A stretch of DNA of 62,069 nt from Gammaproteobacteria bacterium (GTDB lineage: Bacteria; Pseudomonadota; Gammaproteobacteria; Steroidobacterales; Woeseiaceae): assembly GCA_018677555.1 (NCBI GenBank), contig JAHHOT010000157.1, positions 1 through 62,069 on the forward strand, read 5' to 3'. Under the pieces are notes generated by a model. The model was not told the origin of the DNA, ran no database searches, and saw nothing but the letters and a program-made list of their open reading frames with translations. A program made the position numbers and the translations under genes. Each line of letters opens with the position of its first letter. Position 1 is the stretch's first letter. Positions 9,540 to 19,187 of this stretch are shown piece by piece.

Positions 9540-11081
9540 TCACTCCATGGCGAAGTGACGATCGAGCAGCGGGGCCTGTACTCCATGGCCAGAACTGTCC
9601 GTCTCATTGTCCAGTATTTCGACCGTGCGCTCGAAAAGCTGCTGTGCCTCTGCGGGATTGTTCGCAATACAGGTCATGCCGATCTTGCCGTATTGCGATA
9701 ATGCTCCGATCATGTGAAACAACGCGCCGGTGCCCGTCGAAGTCCGGTAACCGAGGCCGTGCCGAGCGACAATTTCGAACAGATCTTCGGGCAACAGGCC
9801 GCGGTAGGTGGCCGATTTGAGGTTGTCGGTCGCGTTGTAGTACTTCAGCTGGCCGTCCGGGCAGATAAACAGGCCGTTCTTCGTATCGAGCTTGCCGCCG
9901 GTCAGAAACTCCAGCGCGTGAAACGGTGGCGTAGTGCCCCCCATCCGCAGGTTTATCTCAATGGCGTTTGCGGTCCAGTCGCCGCCTGCTTCACGACCAA
10001 CAAGGAAGTCGACGCCAAAGCGGCCAACGACTCCTTTCTCTCCCAGCACGCGACCGATCTTCGCCGCCTCCTGTTGCAGCAGCTCACGATATGCATCGTC
10101 GGCCGGAAAGCGGCATCCAAGGTAAGATTGACCGGTCGACCCGCCCAGCAATTGTTCGTGACTCGAGACGAGCGACGGCTGCCCCTGTGGCGAAACCCGC
10201 ATTTGCACGCTGGGTGAACGCGTCTCGCTCGCCGTAACCATCTCCTCGACGATGCCTCCCATTACGCCGAACTTGCGCAGGAAGGATTGGGTGGTTTCAG
10301 TGCTCGACGTCCAGGCCAGTTTGTGAAGTGCTTCGCGCAGTGCGCCGCGGTCCCCGCGCTCAGGCGGATACTCGAAAATACTGTTGCCCTCGCCGCCGAA
10401 TCCTTCGTTCAGCTTGACCACTGCCTTCTTAACGGCAGGACGCTGTTGACCCAGCTCCAGCAACGCGTCGACGATCTCGTCCTCACTGTGCAGGTCTTCG
10501 CTGCCAGCCGGATAGCGCACGCCCGCCTCCGCGAATACCCGGCGATTGCCGGATTTCGTACCGTGGCCAAGCAGGCTCGGGTCCAGGCCGTTCAGCGGCA
10601 GCTCGAGCGCAACCGCCAGTCTTCGCTCCAGCGGCGTCGAGTTGTAACAGGTCAGGTACGCGTGCTTCGTATCGCCGACGAGTTCTCGCATGCGTTGCAC
10701 GAACCGTGGCCGTTCGAGCACCTTTTCAGTCAGTGGCCGTGCACTGGCGTCGCAAACCGACAGCACGTGCAAACGCTGCCGCGCATGCTGCGTCGGCACG
10801 CCTTCGAGCATGTCGAGATAGTATTCAACAATGTCAGGATGCACCGGCTGGCTGGTCACGTAAATCAGGCGCGCATTCGGGTTTCGCAATCGAATCAATG
10901 CGAACAACAAGCGCTCTTCGTAATATGCGGCACCCGTTACTTTGGACAGTTCTTCCTGGTTGACACTCAACGACGGGACGATGACCGACGTGTGCTTGTA
11001 AGTGGGATCGCTGGAGAGCGCTGTCCATATATCTGGCAAGCGCTTCTTCAGAGTCTGGAATTGTTCGGCGTCGCTAGTCAT
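9540..11081 (-). CDS. PGM1-like peptide ligase (ATP-grasp)
   Basis: LSVNQEELSKVTGAAYYEERLLF, YVTSQPVHPDIVEYYLDML, LTEKVLERPR, LTCYNSTPLERRLAVAL, AVVKLNEGFGGEGNS, EINLRMGGTTPPF; matches my memory of PGM1-related ligases (pheganomycin type). Confidence 0.75.
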   Translation of the reverse strand: MTSDAEQFQTLKKRLPDIWTALSSDPTYKHTSVIVPSLSVNQEELSKVTGAAYYEERLLFALIRLRNPNARLIYVTSQPVHPDIVEYYLDMLEGVPTQHARQRLHVLSVCDASARPLTEKVLERPRFVQRMRELVGDTKHAYLTCYNSTPLERRLAVALELPLNGLDPSLLGHGTKSGNRRVFAEAGVRYPAGSEDLHSEDEIVDALLELGQQRPAVKKAVVKLNEGFGGEGNSIFEYPPERGDRGALREALHKLAWTSSTETTQSFLRKFGVMGGIVEEMVTASETRSPSVQMRVSPQGQPSLVSSHEQLLGGSTGQSYLGCRFPADDAYRELLQQEAAKIGRVLGEKGVVGRFGVDFLVGREAGGDWTANAIEINLRMGGTTPPFHALEFLTGGKLDTKNGLFICPDGQLKYYNATDNLKSATYRGLLPEDLFEIVARHGLGYRTSTGTGALFHMIGALSQYGKIGMTCIANNPAEAQQLFERTVEILDNETDSSGHGVQAPLLDRHFAME

Positions 11082-11096
11082 GAAGGCTGACCGACA

Positions 11097-12317
11097 TCAG
11101 GCCGCATGCACGCGCACTGTCTCGCCGACTTCGTTCAAGATGCGGCGCAGCTCGTCGTAGTCCGGGTGCCGAATACGCATCCAGGCGTTCGCCATGTAAC
11201 CCGCCTCAACCGCTTGCGTTGCTGTTCCCGGCTCCGGCAAGTGCGCCGCAACGATGCAGTCGCCATAGCGCCGGCCTATTTCGTCGACGCCCGAATAGCC
11301 GGTGATGTGACCATCCTGCTCCGGGCGCAGCGCGATCATCCCCGCGGCATACCGTCGTGACGGCTCGTTGCTGGTTTTACCGTGCACGAGCGTACAGGCC
11401 CATTCGAAGTACAGGTCAAACTCGTTGGCCGCGTTGTAGACATCCCATTGACCGACACCGGGCGGCCGGCAACCGATCTCGGAAAACTTGAGACCTTTTG
11501 GCCCGAAGAACCACTCCATGTGTGTTGCCGAGGTCCCGATGTCGAGTATCTTTATAACCTTCCGTGTGAGCGCACGAACCTCTTCATAGCCCGGCGCGTC
11601 GATTCGATTCGTAGCGACCATTTGTGGCGAGATCCAGCGCTTTCGCATTGCCTCGAGAACGTTGGGGTAGTAATGGGTAATGAACTCGTGCCCGACCTCG
11701 CCATTGATCGTCACCGTATCGATGAATCCCTCGTGGCCCTCGATAAATTCTTCGATCGCGACCGCCTGACCGTCGGCCAGCCCCGACTCACGGATGACTA
11801 TTTCCATCTCGTTATCGTCACGAACGCGGAACGTACCGGATGCACCGGCGCCGGCCGGCGGCTTGATTATCAACGGATAACCGACCGCCCCGACGAAATC
11901 GCGTGCGTCCTGCGGTGTCTCCGCGCGCGTTGACTGGGCGCATGGCACGCCGGCCTTGCGCAACGCTTCTTTCATGGCGGGTTTGTCCCGGCACAGGTAC
12001 GCGGTTTTGGTCGATGTGCCGGGAATACCGGTGGCCTCACGAGCATGGGCAGCGGCCATTATGTGTGCTTCGACCGTTGCTTCCAGCCGGTCCACCCAGA
12101 CCTTACCCTGGATCAGCTTCACCGCTTCGATCAGCGACGGCTCATGCACCACCGAGCGCACCTGCACATAGTCGCTCAGCCAGTTTTTCATTTCATCGGA
12201 CAGGTATTCTGCCGGTCGCTCCCCGACCCCGATGACGTTGGCGCCCGCCGCGTGCAGTCCACGAACGAATTCGCGCTGGTTGTACGGAAAAGACGGCTCG
12301 ATAAAAATGACGTTCAT
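11097..12317 (-). CDS. ATP-grasp ligase, paralog A1
   Basis: MNVIFIEPSFPYNQREFVRGLHAAGANVIGVGERP; YPLIIKPPAGAGASGTFRV, THMEWFFGPKGLKFSEIGCRPPG are ATP-grasp motifs. Overlaps the glgA-like stop (12314-12317). Confidence 0.85.
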   Translation of the reverse strand: MNVIFIEPSFPYNQREFVRGLHAAGANVIGVGERPAEYLSDEMKNWLSDYVQVRSVVHEPSLIEAVKLIQGKVWVDRLEATVEAHIMAAAHAREATGIPGTSTKTAYLCRDKPAMKEALRKAGVPCAQSTRAETPQDARDFVGAVGYPLIIKPPAGAGASGTFRVRDDNEMEIVIRESGLADGQAVAIEEFIEGHEGFIDTVTINGEVGHEFITHYYPNVLEAMRKRWISPQMVATNRIDAPGYEEVRALTRKVIKILDIGTSATHMEWFFGPKGLKFSEIGCRPPGVGQWDVYNAANEFDLYFEWACTLVHGKTSNEPSRRYAAGMIALRPEQDGHITGYSGVDEIGRRYGDCIVAAHLPEPGTATQAVEAGYMANAWMRIRHPDYDELRRILNEVGETVRVHAA

Positions 12318-13786
12318 TGTTCATTGCTCAACTGTCGGAACAGTTCCACATAGCGCCCACCCTGGCGCTCCCACGAATAATCCATTGCCATGCCGTTAGC
12401 GACGATCTTCCGCCACAGCGGCCGCCTGTCGTACAGGTCGAGGGCCATATTCATAGCCCACGCGAGTCCGGCTTCATTGTAATCGCGAAACAGGATGCCG
12501 GTCCCTGATTTTTTGTCGGGGTCGATTTGCTGCACCGAATCGGCCAGCCCGCCCGTTTCGCGCACGATGGGAACGGTGCCGTATTTGAGGCTGTACATCT
12601 GGTTCAGGCCGCAGGGCTCGTACAGCGATGGCATCAGGAATATGTCGCTACCCGCCTCGATCCAGTGAGCAAGCTTGTTGCTGAACCCGCGGTAATAGCA
12701 AACGCGACCCGGAAAATGCCGCTGCAGCTCGCTGAAAAAATTCTCGTAGCGGGGCTCTCCGCTGCCGAGCACGACCAGGGCGAAATCCCTCGAGCGTAAC
12801 AACGTCGGCACCACGTTCTGGATCAGATCGATACCTTTCTGGCCGACAAGCCGGCTAATGAGCCCTGCCAAAGGTCGTTGTTTTGCGTATTCCAGGCCCA
12901 TCTCCCGCATCAATGCTTTCTTGCAGGTAACTTTGCCGCGGATATTCGCAGGGGTGTAATTCTGGGGAATCAGGGGGTCGGTTTCAGGATTCCACTCGTC
13001 ATAGTCAACACCGTTGAGGATACCGACCACCGAATCGACGCGCGCGCGCAGCAGATGATTCAGGCCCATCCCGTAGTCGTCGCCGAGAATCTCCCGCGAG
13101 TAGGTCGGGCTCACGGTGGTAATAAGGTCGGCATACATCACTCCCGTTTTGAGGAAGTTGATGACACCGTTCTTCAGGTCATCCTGGTGCAGATGATGCT
13201 CGGCGCCGGTCAGCTGCAACTCGGGCAGGACGTAAGCCGGGAACATGCCCTGGTAACCGATATTGTGAATCGTCAGCACCGTGCGGGTTTTCGCAAACAG
13301 CTTGTCCCAGGCATAAGTGCTACGCAGATACAGTGGAATGAGCGACGTTTGCCAATCGTGGCAGTGGAAAATATCCGGCGCGAACTTCATGCGCTGGCAC
13401 ATCTCGATCGCCGCGCGTTGCAGCAGTAGAAATCGCAGGTGTTCGTCATCGTCCTGGGTGTAGATGCCGGGCCGATGATAAAACTCCGGGCAACGCAGCA
13501 GGTAGATCGGCAGGTCCGTTCCGGGCAATGTCGCCCTGTCAATGGCAAAGGTCTGCTCGCGCGACCCTAACCGGAGCCGCATGTCCGCAAGCTCTTTGAC
13601 AGGTTCGATCGCGATGCCGGACTCGTCGATTCTCGAATAGCGGGGGATCAGGACACGAACGTCATGTCCAGTGCGATGCAGCCAGGCCGCCAGCGCGGAG
13701 CAAACATCGGCGAGTCCACCGGTCTTGGCCAGTGGCGCAAGCTCGGCGCTGGCGAGGCAGATACTCAGTGCTCGTTGATTGACCAA
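12314..13786 (-). CDS. glgA: GT5 glycogen/starch synthase
   Basis: SAELAPLAKTGGLADVC (KTGGL), FHCHDWQTSLIP, TIHNIGYQGMFP, GILNGVDYDEWNP, LISRLVGQKG, LMPSLYEPCGLNQMYSLKYGTVPIVRETGGL. Confidence 0.93.
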   Translation of the reverse strand: MVNQRALSICLASAELAPLAKTGGLADVCSALAAWLHRTGHDVRVLIPRYSRIDESGIAIEPVKELADMRLRLGSREQTFAIDRATLPGTDLPIYLLRCPEFYHRPGIYTQDDDEHLRFLLLQRAAIEMCQRMKFAPDIFHCHDWQTSLIPLYLRSTYAWDKLFAKTRTVLTIHNIGYQGMFPAYVLPELQLTGAEHHLHQDDLKNGVINFLKTGVMYADLITTVSPTYSREILGDDYGMGLNHLLRARVDSVVGILNGVDYDEWNPETDPLIPQNYTPANIRGKVTCKKALMREMGLEYAKQRPLAGLISRLVGQKGIDLIQNVVPTLLRSRDFALVVLGSGEPRYENFFSELQRHFPGRVCYYRGFSNKLAHWIEAGSDIFLMPSLYEPCGLNQMYSLKYGTVPIVRETGGLADSVQQIDPDKKSGTGILFRDYNEAGLAWAMNMALDLYDRRPLWRKIVANGMAMDYSWERQGGRYVELFRQLSNEQ

Positions 13787-13863
13787 GAATTTTTCCTGTT
13801 TTTCTTTTGCTTGGTGCTATGCTGCTTCGCAGACGCCGTGAAAATTACCGAAAATCAATCCAA

Positions 13864-15081
13864 TTGAATGTATTGATATTATCACCCGGCTATCCGGCCG
13901 ACATGCCCGAATTCACCCGCGGCCTCGCGGAGTGCGGTGCAACCGCTTATGGCGTCGGCGACCAACCCGTCTCAGCGCTGCCTGACCTGGTCAGGCGGTC
14001 GTTATCCGAGTATGTGCAGGTGCGATCGCTATGGGACAGTGGCCAGGTCATTTCGGAACTGCATGATCGATTCAAAGGCCGCGAAATCGACCGCATCGAG
14101 TGCCTGTGGGAACCCGGCATCATGCTGGCGGCCGAACTGCGCAGTCACTTCGGGGTTGACGGACTGACGATCGAGCAAGCCCACCGATTTCGCGACAAGG
14201 AAGCCATGAAGCTCGCTCTCGACGAGGCGGGCATACGCACGCCGCGCCACGTCGCGGTGGACAGTATCGCGGCTGCATGGGAGGCCGCTGAGCGAATAGG
14301 ATTTCCGGTCATACTGAAACCGATAGCCGGCGCAGGGTCGGCCGATACCTACCGGATCGACAGCGCAGACGACCTGCGTGCCGTACTGCCTCGTTTGCGG
14401 CATGTTCCATCTGTGTCCGTCGAGGAATTCGTCGACGGTGAAGAATACACTTTTGATACGATTACCATTGACGGCGAAATTGCCTATTACAACGTCGCCT
14501 GGTATCGCCCGCGGCCCCTGATCGCGCGGAGCAACGAATGGATCAGCCCACAGGTCATCGCGCTGCGGGACGTCAGCGATCCGGAACTGGCGGACGGCAT
14601 CCGGATGGGCTTTGACGTTATCAAGGCACTCGAGTTCGGTTCCGGCTTCACCCACATGGAATGGTATCGCAAGGCCGACGGCGAAGTGGTATTCGGTGAG
14701 ATCGGCGCGCGGCCTCCCGGCGCGCACCAGGTGGACCAGATGAAGTTTGCCTGCGACTTCGACGTCTTCCGCAGCTGGGGTTCCGCGATGACCCGCGGCA
14801 GCCTCGATGCGGATATTCAGCGGAAGTACAACGTTGCCACGATTTACAAGCGCGCCCAGGGCCAGGGGCGGATCTCACGCATCGAAGGTACGGAAACGTT
14901 GCAGCAACGCTTCGGCGAACATGTCGTCTGGAACACGCTGTTACCGGTCGGAACACCGCGTCGGAACTGGCTGAATACGCTCGTCTCCGACGGCTTCATT
15001 ATGTTGCGGCATCCCGACCTCGATGAAACCCTCGCCATGGCAGATGCGGTCGGGTCGGAACTCCACTTGTACGCCGGCTAG
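13864..15081 (+). CDS. ATP-grasp ligase, paralog A2 (opposite strand to neighbours)
   Basis: Start taken as TTG 13864 by alignment with A1 (LNVLILSPGYPADMPEFTRGLAECGATAYGVGDQPVS...EYVQVRSL); FPVILKPIAGAGSADTYRI, THMEWYRKADGEVVFGEIGARPPGA. Confidence 0.85.
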   Translation: MNVLILSPGYPADMPEFTRGLAECGATAYGVGDQPVSALPDLVRRSLSEYVQVRSLWDSGQVISELHDRFKGREIDRIECLWEPGIMLAAELRSHFGVDGLTIEQAHRFRDKEAMKLALDEAGIRTPRHVAVDSIAAAWEAAERIGFPVILKPIAGAGSADTYRIDSADDLRAVLPRLRHVPSVSVEEFVDGEEYTFDTITIDGEIAYYNVAWYRPRPLIARSNEWISPQVIALRDVSDPELADGIRMGFDVIKALEFGSGFTHMEWYRKADGEVVFGEIGARPPGAHQVDQMKFACDFDVFRSWGSAMTRGSLDADIQRKYNVATIYKRAQGQGRISRIEGTETLQQRFGEHVVWNTLLPVGTPRRNWLNTLVSDGFIMLRHPDLDETLAMADAVGSELHLYAG

Positions 15082-15091
15082 GCGCGACCGG

Positions 15092-15820
15092 TCAGGCAAA
15101 TTCGTCGAGGTACCTGGGCAGCATTTCGCGCCAGGTATTCCAGTCGTGATGCCACTCCGGACCCCAGGGATCGACCCTGTTGGGTATTCCCCGCGACCCC
15201 AGCACCCGCGCCATCCGCCACGATTCTCCAATATCCTCATAATCACCTTCGCCCGACGGCAGCAGGATCATCCGTGTACGCAGGCGGTTCAGTTGTTCAC
15301 CCTCGAGCTGCGGCAAGTAGTGCAGCGGCGACGAAAAATGAAAATCGAGGTTCATCTTGCCTTCGAGGTACTTCGACAAATCGAAGGTGCCGCTCATCGC
15401 GATCGCCAGTCTGTAGGCATCCGGGTGCCGGCAAACTGTCGCGACGGCGTTGAATGCGCCGATCGATGCGCCTGCAGCGATGATTTCGATATCGTGTGAG
15501 TTGCAATCGGTCCTGATCGCCGGCGTTACTTCCTCGTAGATGAAGCTGTCGAACAGGTTCTGCAAGCGCGAACAGAACCCACCGGAATGCTCACCTGAAA
15601 TCCACGCCCTGCCCGCCACGCTGTCGGTAGAGTAGACCTTGATGCGACCGGCATCGATCAACGACTCGAGCACACGAATCAGATGAAACCGCTCGATCTC
15701 CTCCGCGTCGCCGCCGGCCGTCGGGAACAGCAGCACCGGAGTGCCCAGGTGTCCCCACCGGACAAGCTGTACCTCCTGTTCCAGGCGCGACGAATACCAG
15801 CGTGATTGGTCTTTCTGCAT
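15092..15820 (-). CDS. Esterase-family alpha/beta hydrolase
   Basis: VLLFPTAGGDAEEIERFHLI, IIAAGASIGAFNAV (nucleophile elbow GASIGA), DPWGPEWHHDWNTW; start at MQKDQS adjacent to the upstream stop. Confidence 0.75.
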   Translation of the reverse strand: MQKDQSRWYSSRLEQEVQLVRWGHLGTPVLLFPTAGGDAEEIERFHLIRVLESLIDAGRIKVYSTDSVAGRAWISGEHSGGFCSRLQNLFDSFIYEEVTPAIRTDCNSHDIEIIAAGASIGAFNAVATVCRHPDAYRLAIAMSGTFDLSKYLEGKMNLDFHFSSPLHYLPQLEGEQLNRLRTRMILLPSGEGDYEDIGESWRMARVLGSRGIPNRVDPWGPEWHHDWNTWREMLPRYLDEFA

Positions 15821-15822
15821 GT

Positions 15823-17070
15823 TCAGGCCGCGACTTGCTGCGCGCGCCAATCCTGGATGCGACTCCAGAACAGTTCAGTAAACTCCTCGATTTCATGGTC
15901 CGGATACAAGGCCTCTACCTTCTGCCGGATTGCATCGCGCACGAATTGCGAGCCAAAGAACTCGTCCGCAACCTCATCGAGATGCGACAGGTGCTGCTCG
16001 CAAAATTCATTGAAGCGATCGTATTCGAAGTACTCGAGTGCGATCTTCGAGTAGGACTCGAGCTTCTCCTCGAACGAAATGTCCTGCTCGGCAATCCTGA
16101 AGTACTCGCCCCAATCGAGGTTCGTGTGCATGGAACGATCCGTCGCAGCACAATAAACCGACCACCGCAGGTTGGCGTTGATCAGCCATGGAAAATGATA
16201 GTGCAAGGACGTTACCTGCGAATCCGGGCAGCCGTTCGCAAAATCGATGGGCCGCCAGACCCCGTTCGACCGCAATGCCTCACAGGAATTGAAATCCCAG
16301 CCGAAGAACGCATTGATCACCATGGTCATGCGCGACAACGTGACCTCGTCGGATTCAGAAAGAAAGTCAGCGTCGGTTCGATAGCGGTCATGCAAAGGCG
16401 CCGCCGGATCATAGTTCACGCAACGCCACTGCGGACCAAGCCCGACGCAGCGAACGAACATGTCGTGTGGATCGACAGCCTCCTGCAAATGCATGACGCG
16501 CGTGCCGCTCTGGTTATAGGCCTCGTTCAGAGCCTCGCGGTCCTTGATTGCGGTCACGCCGACCCACGCACCACCATCGTAGGGCTTCATGAATAGCGGG
16601 TAGCCGATCTGGTCGCCAATTTCGCCGAGGTTGAACAGCTTGGCGTAGTTTCGCAGCGTAGGCTGCAGGTCGGGCGACTCGAGGTAGGTCTTGGGCGGCA
16701 CCAGCCAGGTGTCCGGTATCGGGAAACCCAGTCGCATCATTGCACAGTAGGTCGTGTGCTTTTCCATGGACTGGAGGGACCACGGATTATTGAATACGTA
16801 GAGGTCGTCGGTGAGTATTGCTTTTTTGATCCACTCCCGTGACGTGTGGTACCAATGCGTCAGCCGGTCGATTACTACGTCGTACTTGACCGGCTTACGC
16901 AGGTCGAAAGGCTCAATATTGATGCGCTCGACATGAAATCGCTGCGTCTCTCCGTCGACGTCAATCGCAAGGTCGAGTTTCTTCAGTAATGCCTCGTAGC
17001 ACAATGGCCAGCAAATATCCGCGCCGAGCGATAACCCTATGTTTCTTGTTCTTGTTTTCACTTTAGTCAT
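15823..17070 (-). CDS. RimK/D-Ala-D-Ala-ligase-like ATP-grasp protein
   Basis: TTYCAMMRLGFPIPDTWLVPPK, IGYPLFMKPYDGGAWVGVTAI, GWDFNSCEALRSNGVWRPIDFANGCPD (substrate/metal-binding-like segment). Confidence 0.7.
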   Translation of the reverse strand: MTKVKTRTRNIGLSLGADICWPLCYEALLKKLDLAIDVDGETQRFHVERINIEPFDLRKPVKYDVVIDRLTHWYHTSREWIKKAILTDDLYVFNNPWSLQSMEKHTTYCAMMRLGFPIPDTWLVPPKTYLESPDLQPTLRNYAKLFNLGEIGDQIGYPLFMKPYDGGAWVGVTAIKDREALNEAYNQSGTRVMHLQEAVDPHDMFVRCVGLGPQWRCVNYDPAAPLHDRYRTDADFLSESDEVTLSRMTMVINAFFGWDFNSCEALRSNGVWRPIDFANGCPDSQVTSLHYHFPWLINANLRWSVYCAATDRSMHTNLDWGEYFRIAEQDISFEEKLESYSKIALEYFEYDRFNEFCEQHLSHLDEVADEFFGSQFVRDAIRQKVEALYPDHEIEEFTELFWSRIQDWRAQQVAA

Positions 17071-17109
17071 CCCCGTGGAATTTCTCACCACTATAAATTT
17101 TATTCGTCG

Positions 17110-18246
17110 CTATTCATAGACGAACCAAAGGGGTCCCGGATACAGCCAGGACAGGCCGCTGCGCAGCCGGTCACGCCAGTTCTCCCAGTTGTGCGCGTCG
17201 CGCGCCTCTTCGAAGCGCACATTCAAACCCTGAGCCTGGAGCCGCGGAACGAGCGAGCGATTTTCGTAAATAAGCGATTCGTAAATCCCGCAGCTCAGGT
17301 AGATATTCTCTGCGGGACAACCGGGTTGTTCGCGAAATTCGTTCATGAAACGCACGACAGGGTCGAAAACCGGGCCCCGCTGATGCCGCCCGAGGTCACT
17401 GAACGCGAATGAACCGGACTGCAGCAGGAGATTGCCGAACACTCCGGGGAAGCGCCACGCGGCATGCAGCGAAGCCACACCGCCGAAACTCGCACCCATG
17501 ATGCCACGCGCCCGGGCTTCGTCAATCAACGGATACCTTTCAGACATGAATGGCAACAAGTCTTCGGCGAGAAATTTCGCATGTCGCTCATCGCCCGCAT
17601 ATTCCTTGAGCCGATCCGGGGACTGGGTCAGCGCGACGATCATCTGCGGAATCTCGAGCGCGTGAATGAGGTTGTCGAGCACCGTTTGCAAGGACGCAAA
17701 ATTCACGTAGTCGACGCCGTCATGCACCAGCAGAAGTGGGTATTGCCTGTTCCTCCGAAACCTCGCGGGCAGGTATACCTGCACATCACGCGCCTCGTTG
17801 AACGCAGCGCTGCCGACATTGACCGTTTCGATCGCGCCTCGGCGACATTCATCGTTCGGGTAGGTCCATTCCGGACGTTCGTAGCCGTCGGCCTGGCAGA
17901 CCGAATTGGCGCCGAACGGGTCGCGGGCCACGACCTCATTTAACGGGTCGAGGATCAACTGGCGGTTGCCGTTGTTGATGACTTCGAACTTGTACTCGAT
18001 TCGCGAACCTTTTGGCAGCTCGATGGTAGCGGCCCACAGATCGGTACCGCTCAGTGGCTGAAACGGCTGCGCCGTATCCAGCCCGGCAATCCAGCAACGC
18101 AGGAACACCTCCTCGGCCTGTCCGCGATAGACGAATGTGACGTCACTGCCATCGACAAGCGGAAACCCGGTTTCGTGAATAAACGCATCAAGCTGCGCCG
18201 CATCCGGCGTGTTCTTGCGAAACAACTTTCGTAGTGCCGGGTTCAT
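17110..18246 (-). CDS. Fes-like esterase with N-terminal E-set/CBM48-like domain
   Basis: N-terminal VTFVYRGQAEEVFLRCWI...LWAATIELPKGSRIEYKFEV; C-terminal YPLLLVHDGVDYVNF, RGIMGASFGGVASLHAAWRFPGVFGNLLLQSGSF. Confidence 0.8.
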   Translation of the reverse strand: MNPALRKLFRKNTPDAAQLDAFIHETGFPLVDGSDVTFVYRGQAEEVFLRCWIAGLDTAQPFQPLSGTDLWAATIELPKGSRIEYKFEVINNGNRQLILDPLNEVVARDPFGANSVCQADGYERPEWTYPNDECRRGAIETVNVGSAAFNEARDVQVYLPARFRRNRQYPLLLVHDGVDYVNFASLQTVLDNLIHALEIPQMIVALTQSPDRLKEYAGDERHAKFLAEDLLPFMSERYPLIDEARARGIMGASFGGVASLHAAWRFPGVFGNLLLQSGSFAFSDLGRHQRGPVFDPVVRFMNEFREQPGCPAENIYLSCGIYESLIYENRSLVPRLQAQGLNVRFEEARDAHNWENWRDRLRSGLSWLYPGPLWFVYE

Positions 18247-19187
18247 GCCGCGCGCAGCCGCACGATGCGCCCGTCGCGACTAAGGCGCCGCACGGAAACC
18301 GCGGTCGCAACGCGGCTGTTCCTGACCTCCAGTGCAGCGCCATTATCGAGCGCCACGCAGGTGTCCGGGGCAAACCGGCGACAAAGAAGCTCGATGCGCG
18401 AGCGGTCGCGTTCCTGCAGGCGGTGTGACGCGTCCGGGAAATAAACATGGCCGCTCACAAGACCGCAGCCGGTCCCGAATATCTCCGCGTCGCGGCGGCC
18501 TTGGGGACTCCGGTCATGGAACAATACGACGCGCTCGGCGAGCACCATGGCGCCAGCCGACCATGCAACGACGTGGCGATTTGCGAGCAAGCTGTCGACG
18601 CCGAAAAGCCGCAGGCGATTGAGCAACACCGCCACGTTGCCGCCGCTGATCAATACCACGCTGCAACCGTTGATGACCTCACGAATTTCTTCGTGATGCC
18701 TTGCAAGCAGCGGGCTTGATGTCACATTGAACTGCTCACCGAATGGCCTGCCGATAGACTCGGTTCGATGCAGGTGGTGCCGATCCAGCGCGCGAAGCTG
18801 TGCGATCGCGTGGCGTTTCTCCGCCGCGACCATGGCGGCATCACCATCGGCGCGCAGTGTGTGACGCGCGGCAACAGCCAGCTGTTTCAGGCGCAGCCGA
18901 TACAGTCGCTGCTGCTCCTTGAGACGGTTCTGCCGCTCGCGGTGCGCAGCGGCAAGTGCTTCGTCTGTCCGGAATACGTCGTCGGCGCGCGCGTAAAGAC
19001 GCAAATCCACGAGTGGCCTACCGACAATTTCCCGCAGGGTGTCGATATCGTTTTCCGCTTCCTGCCAGCCTGCCGTTATCGTTGCGAACGTGCCCTCCGG
19101 CAAACCAGCTGCCATCATCGCCGCATCGATGTTGTGGGCCGGACTCTGCGGGCCAAGGATAAGTCGCATGCACTGTTCGGTGCTCAC
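18243..19187 (-). CDS. S51/cyanophycinase-like peptidase
   Basis: VVLISGGNVAVLLNRLRLFG, HVVAWSAGAMVLAERVVLF (S51 nucleophile motif WSAGA); overlaps both neighbouring genes by 4 nt. Confidence 0.65.
   Translation of the reverse strand: MSTEQCMRLILGPQSPAHNIDAAMMAAGLPEGTFATITAGWQEAENDIDTLREIVGRPLVDLRLYARADDVFRTDEALAAAHRERQNRLKEQQRLYRLRLKQLAVAARHTLRADGDAAMVAAEKRHAIAQLRALDRHHLHRTESIGRPFGEQFNVTSSPLLARHHEEIREVINGCSVVLISGGNVAVLLNRLRLFGVDSLLANRHVVAWSAGAMVLAERVVLFHDRSPQGRRDAEIFGTGCGLVSGHVYFPDASHRLQERDRSRIELLCRRFAPDTCVALDNGAALEVRNSRVATAVSVRRLSRDGRIVRLRAA

Noticed and set aside
15823-19187. Interpretation as a cyanophycin (cphA/cphB) locus
   Set aside because: No ATP-grasp here has the size or two-domain layout of cyanophycin synthetase; the S51 protein alone is insufficient.
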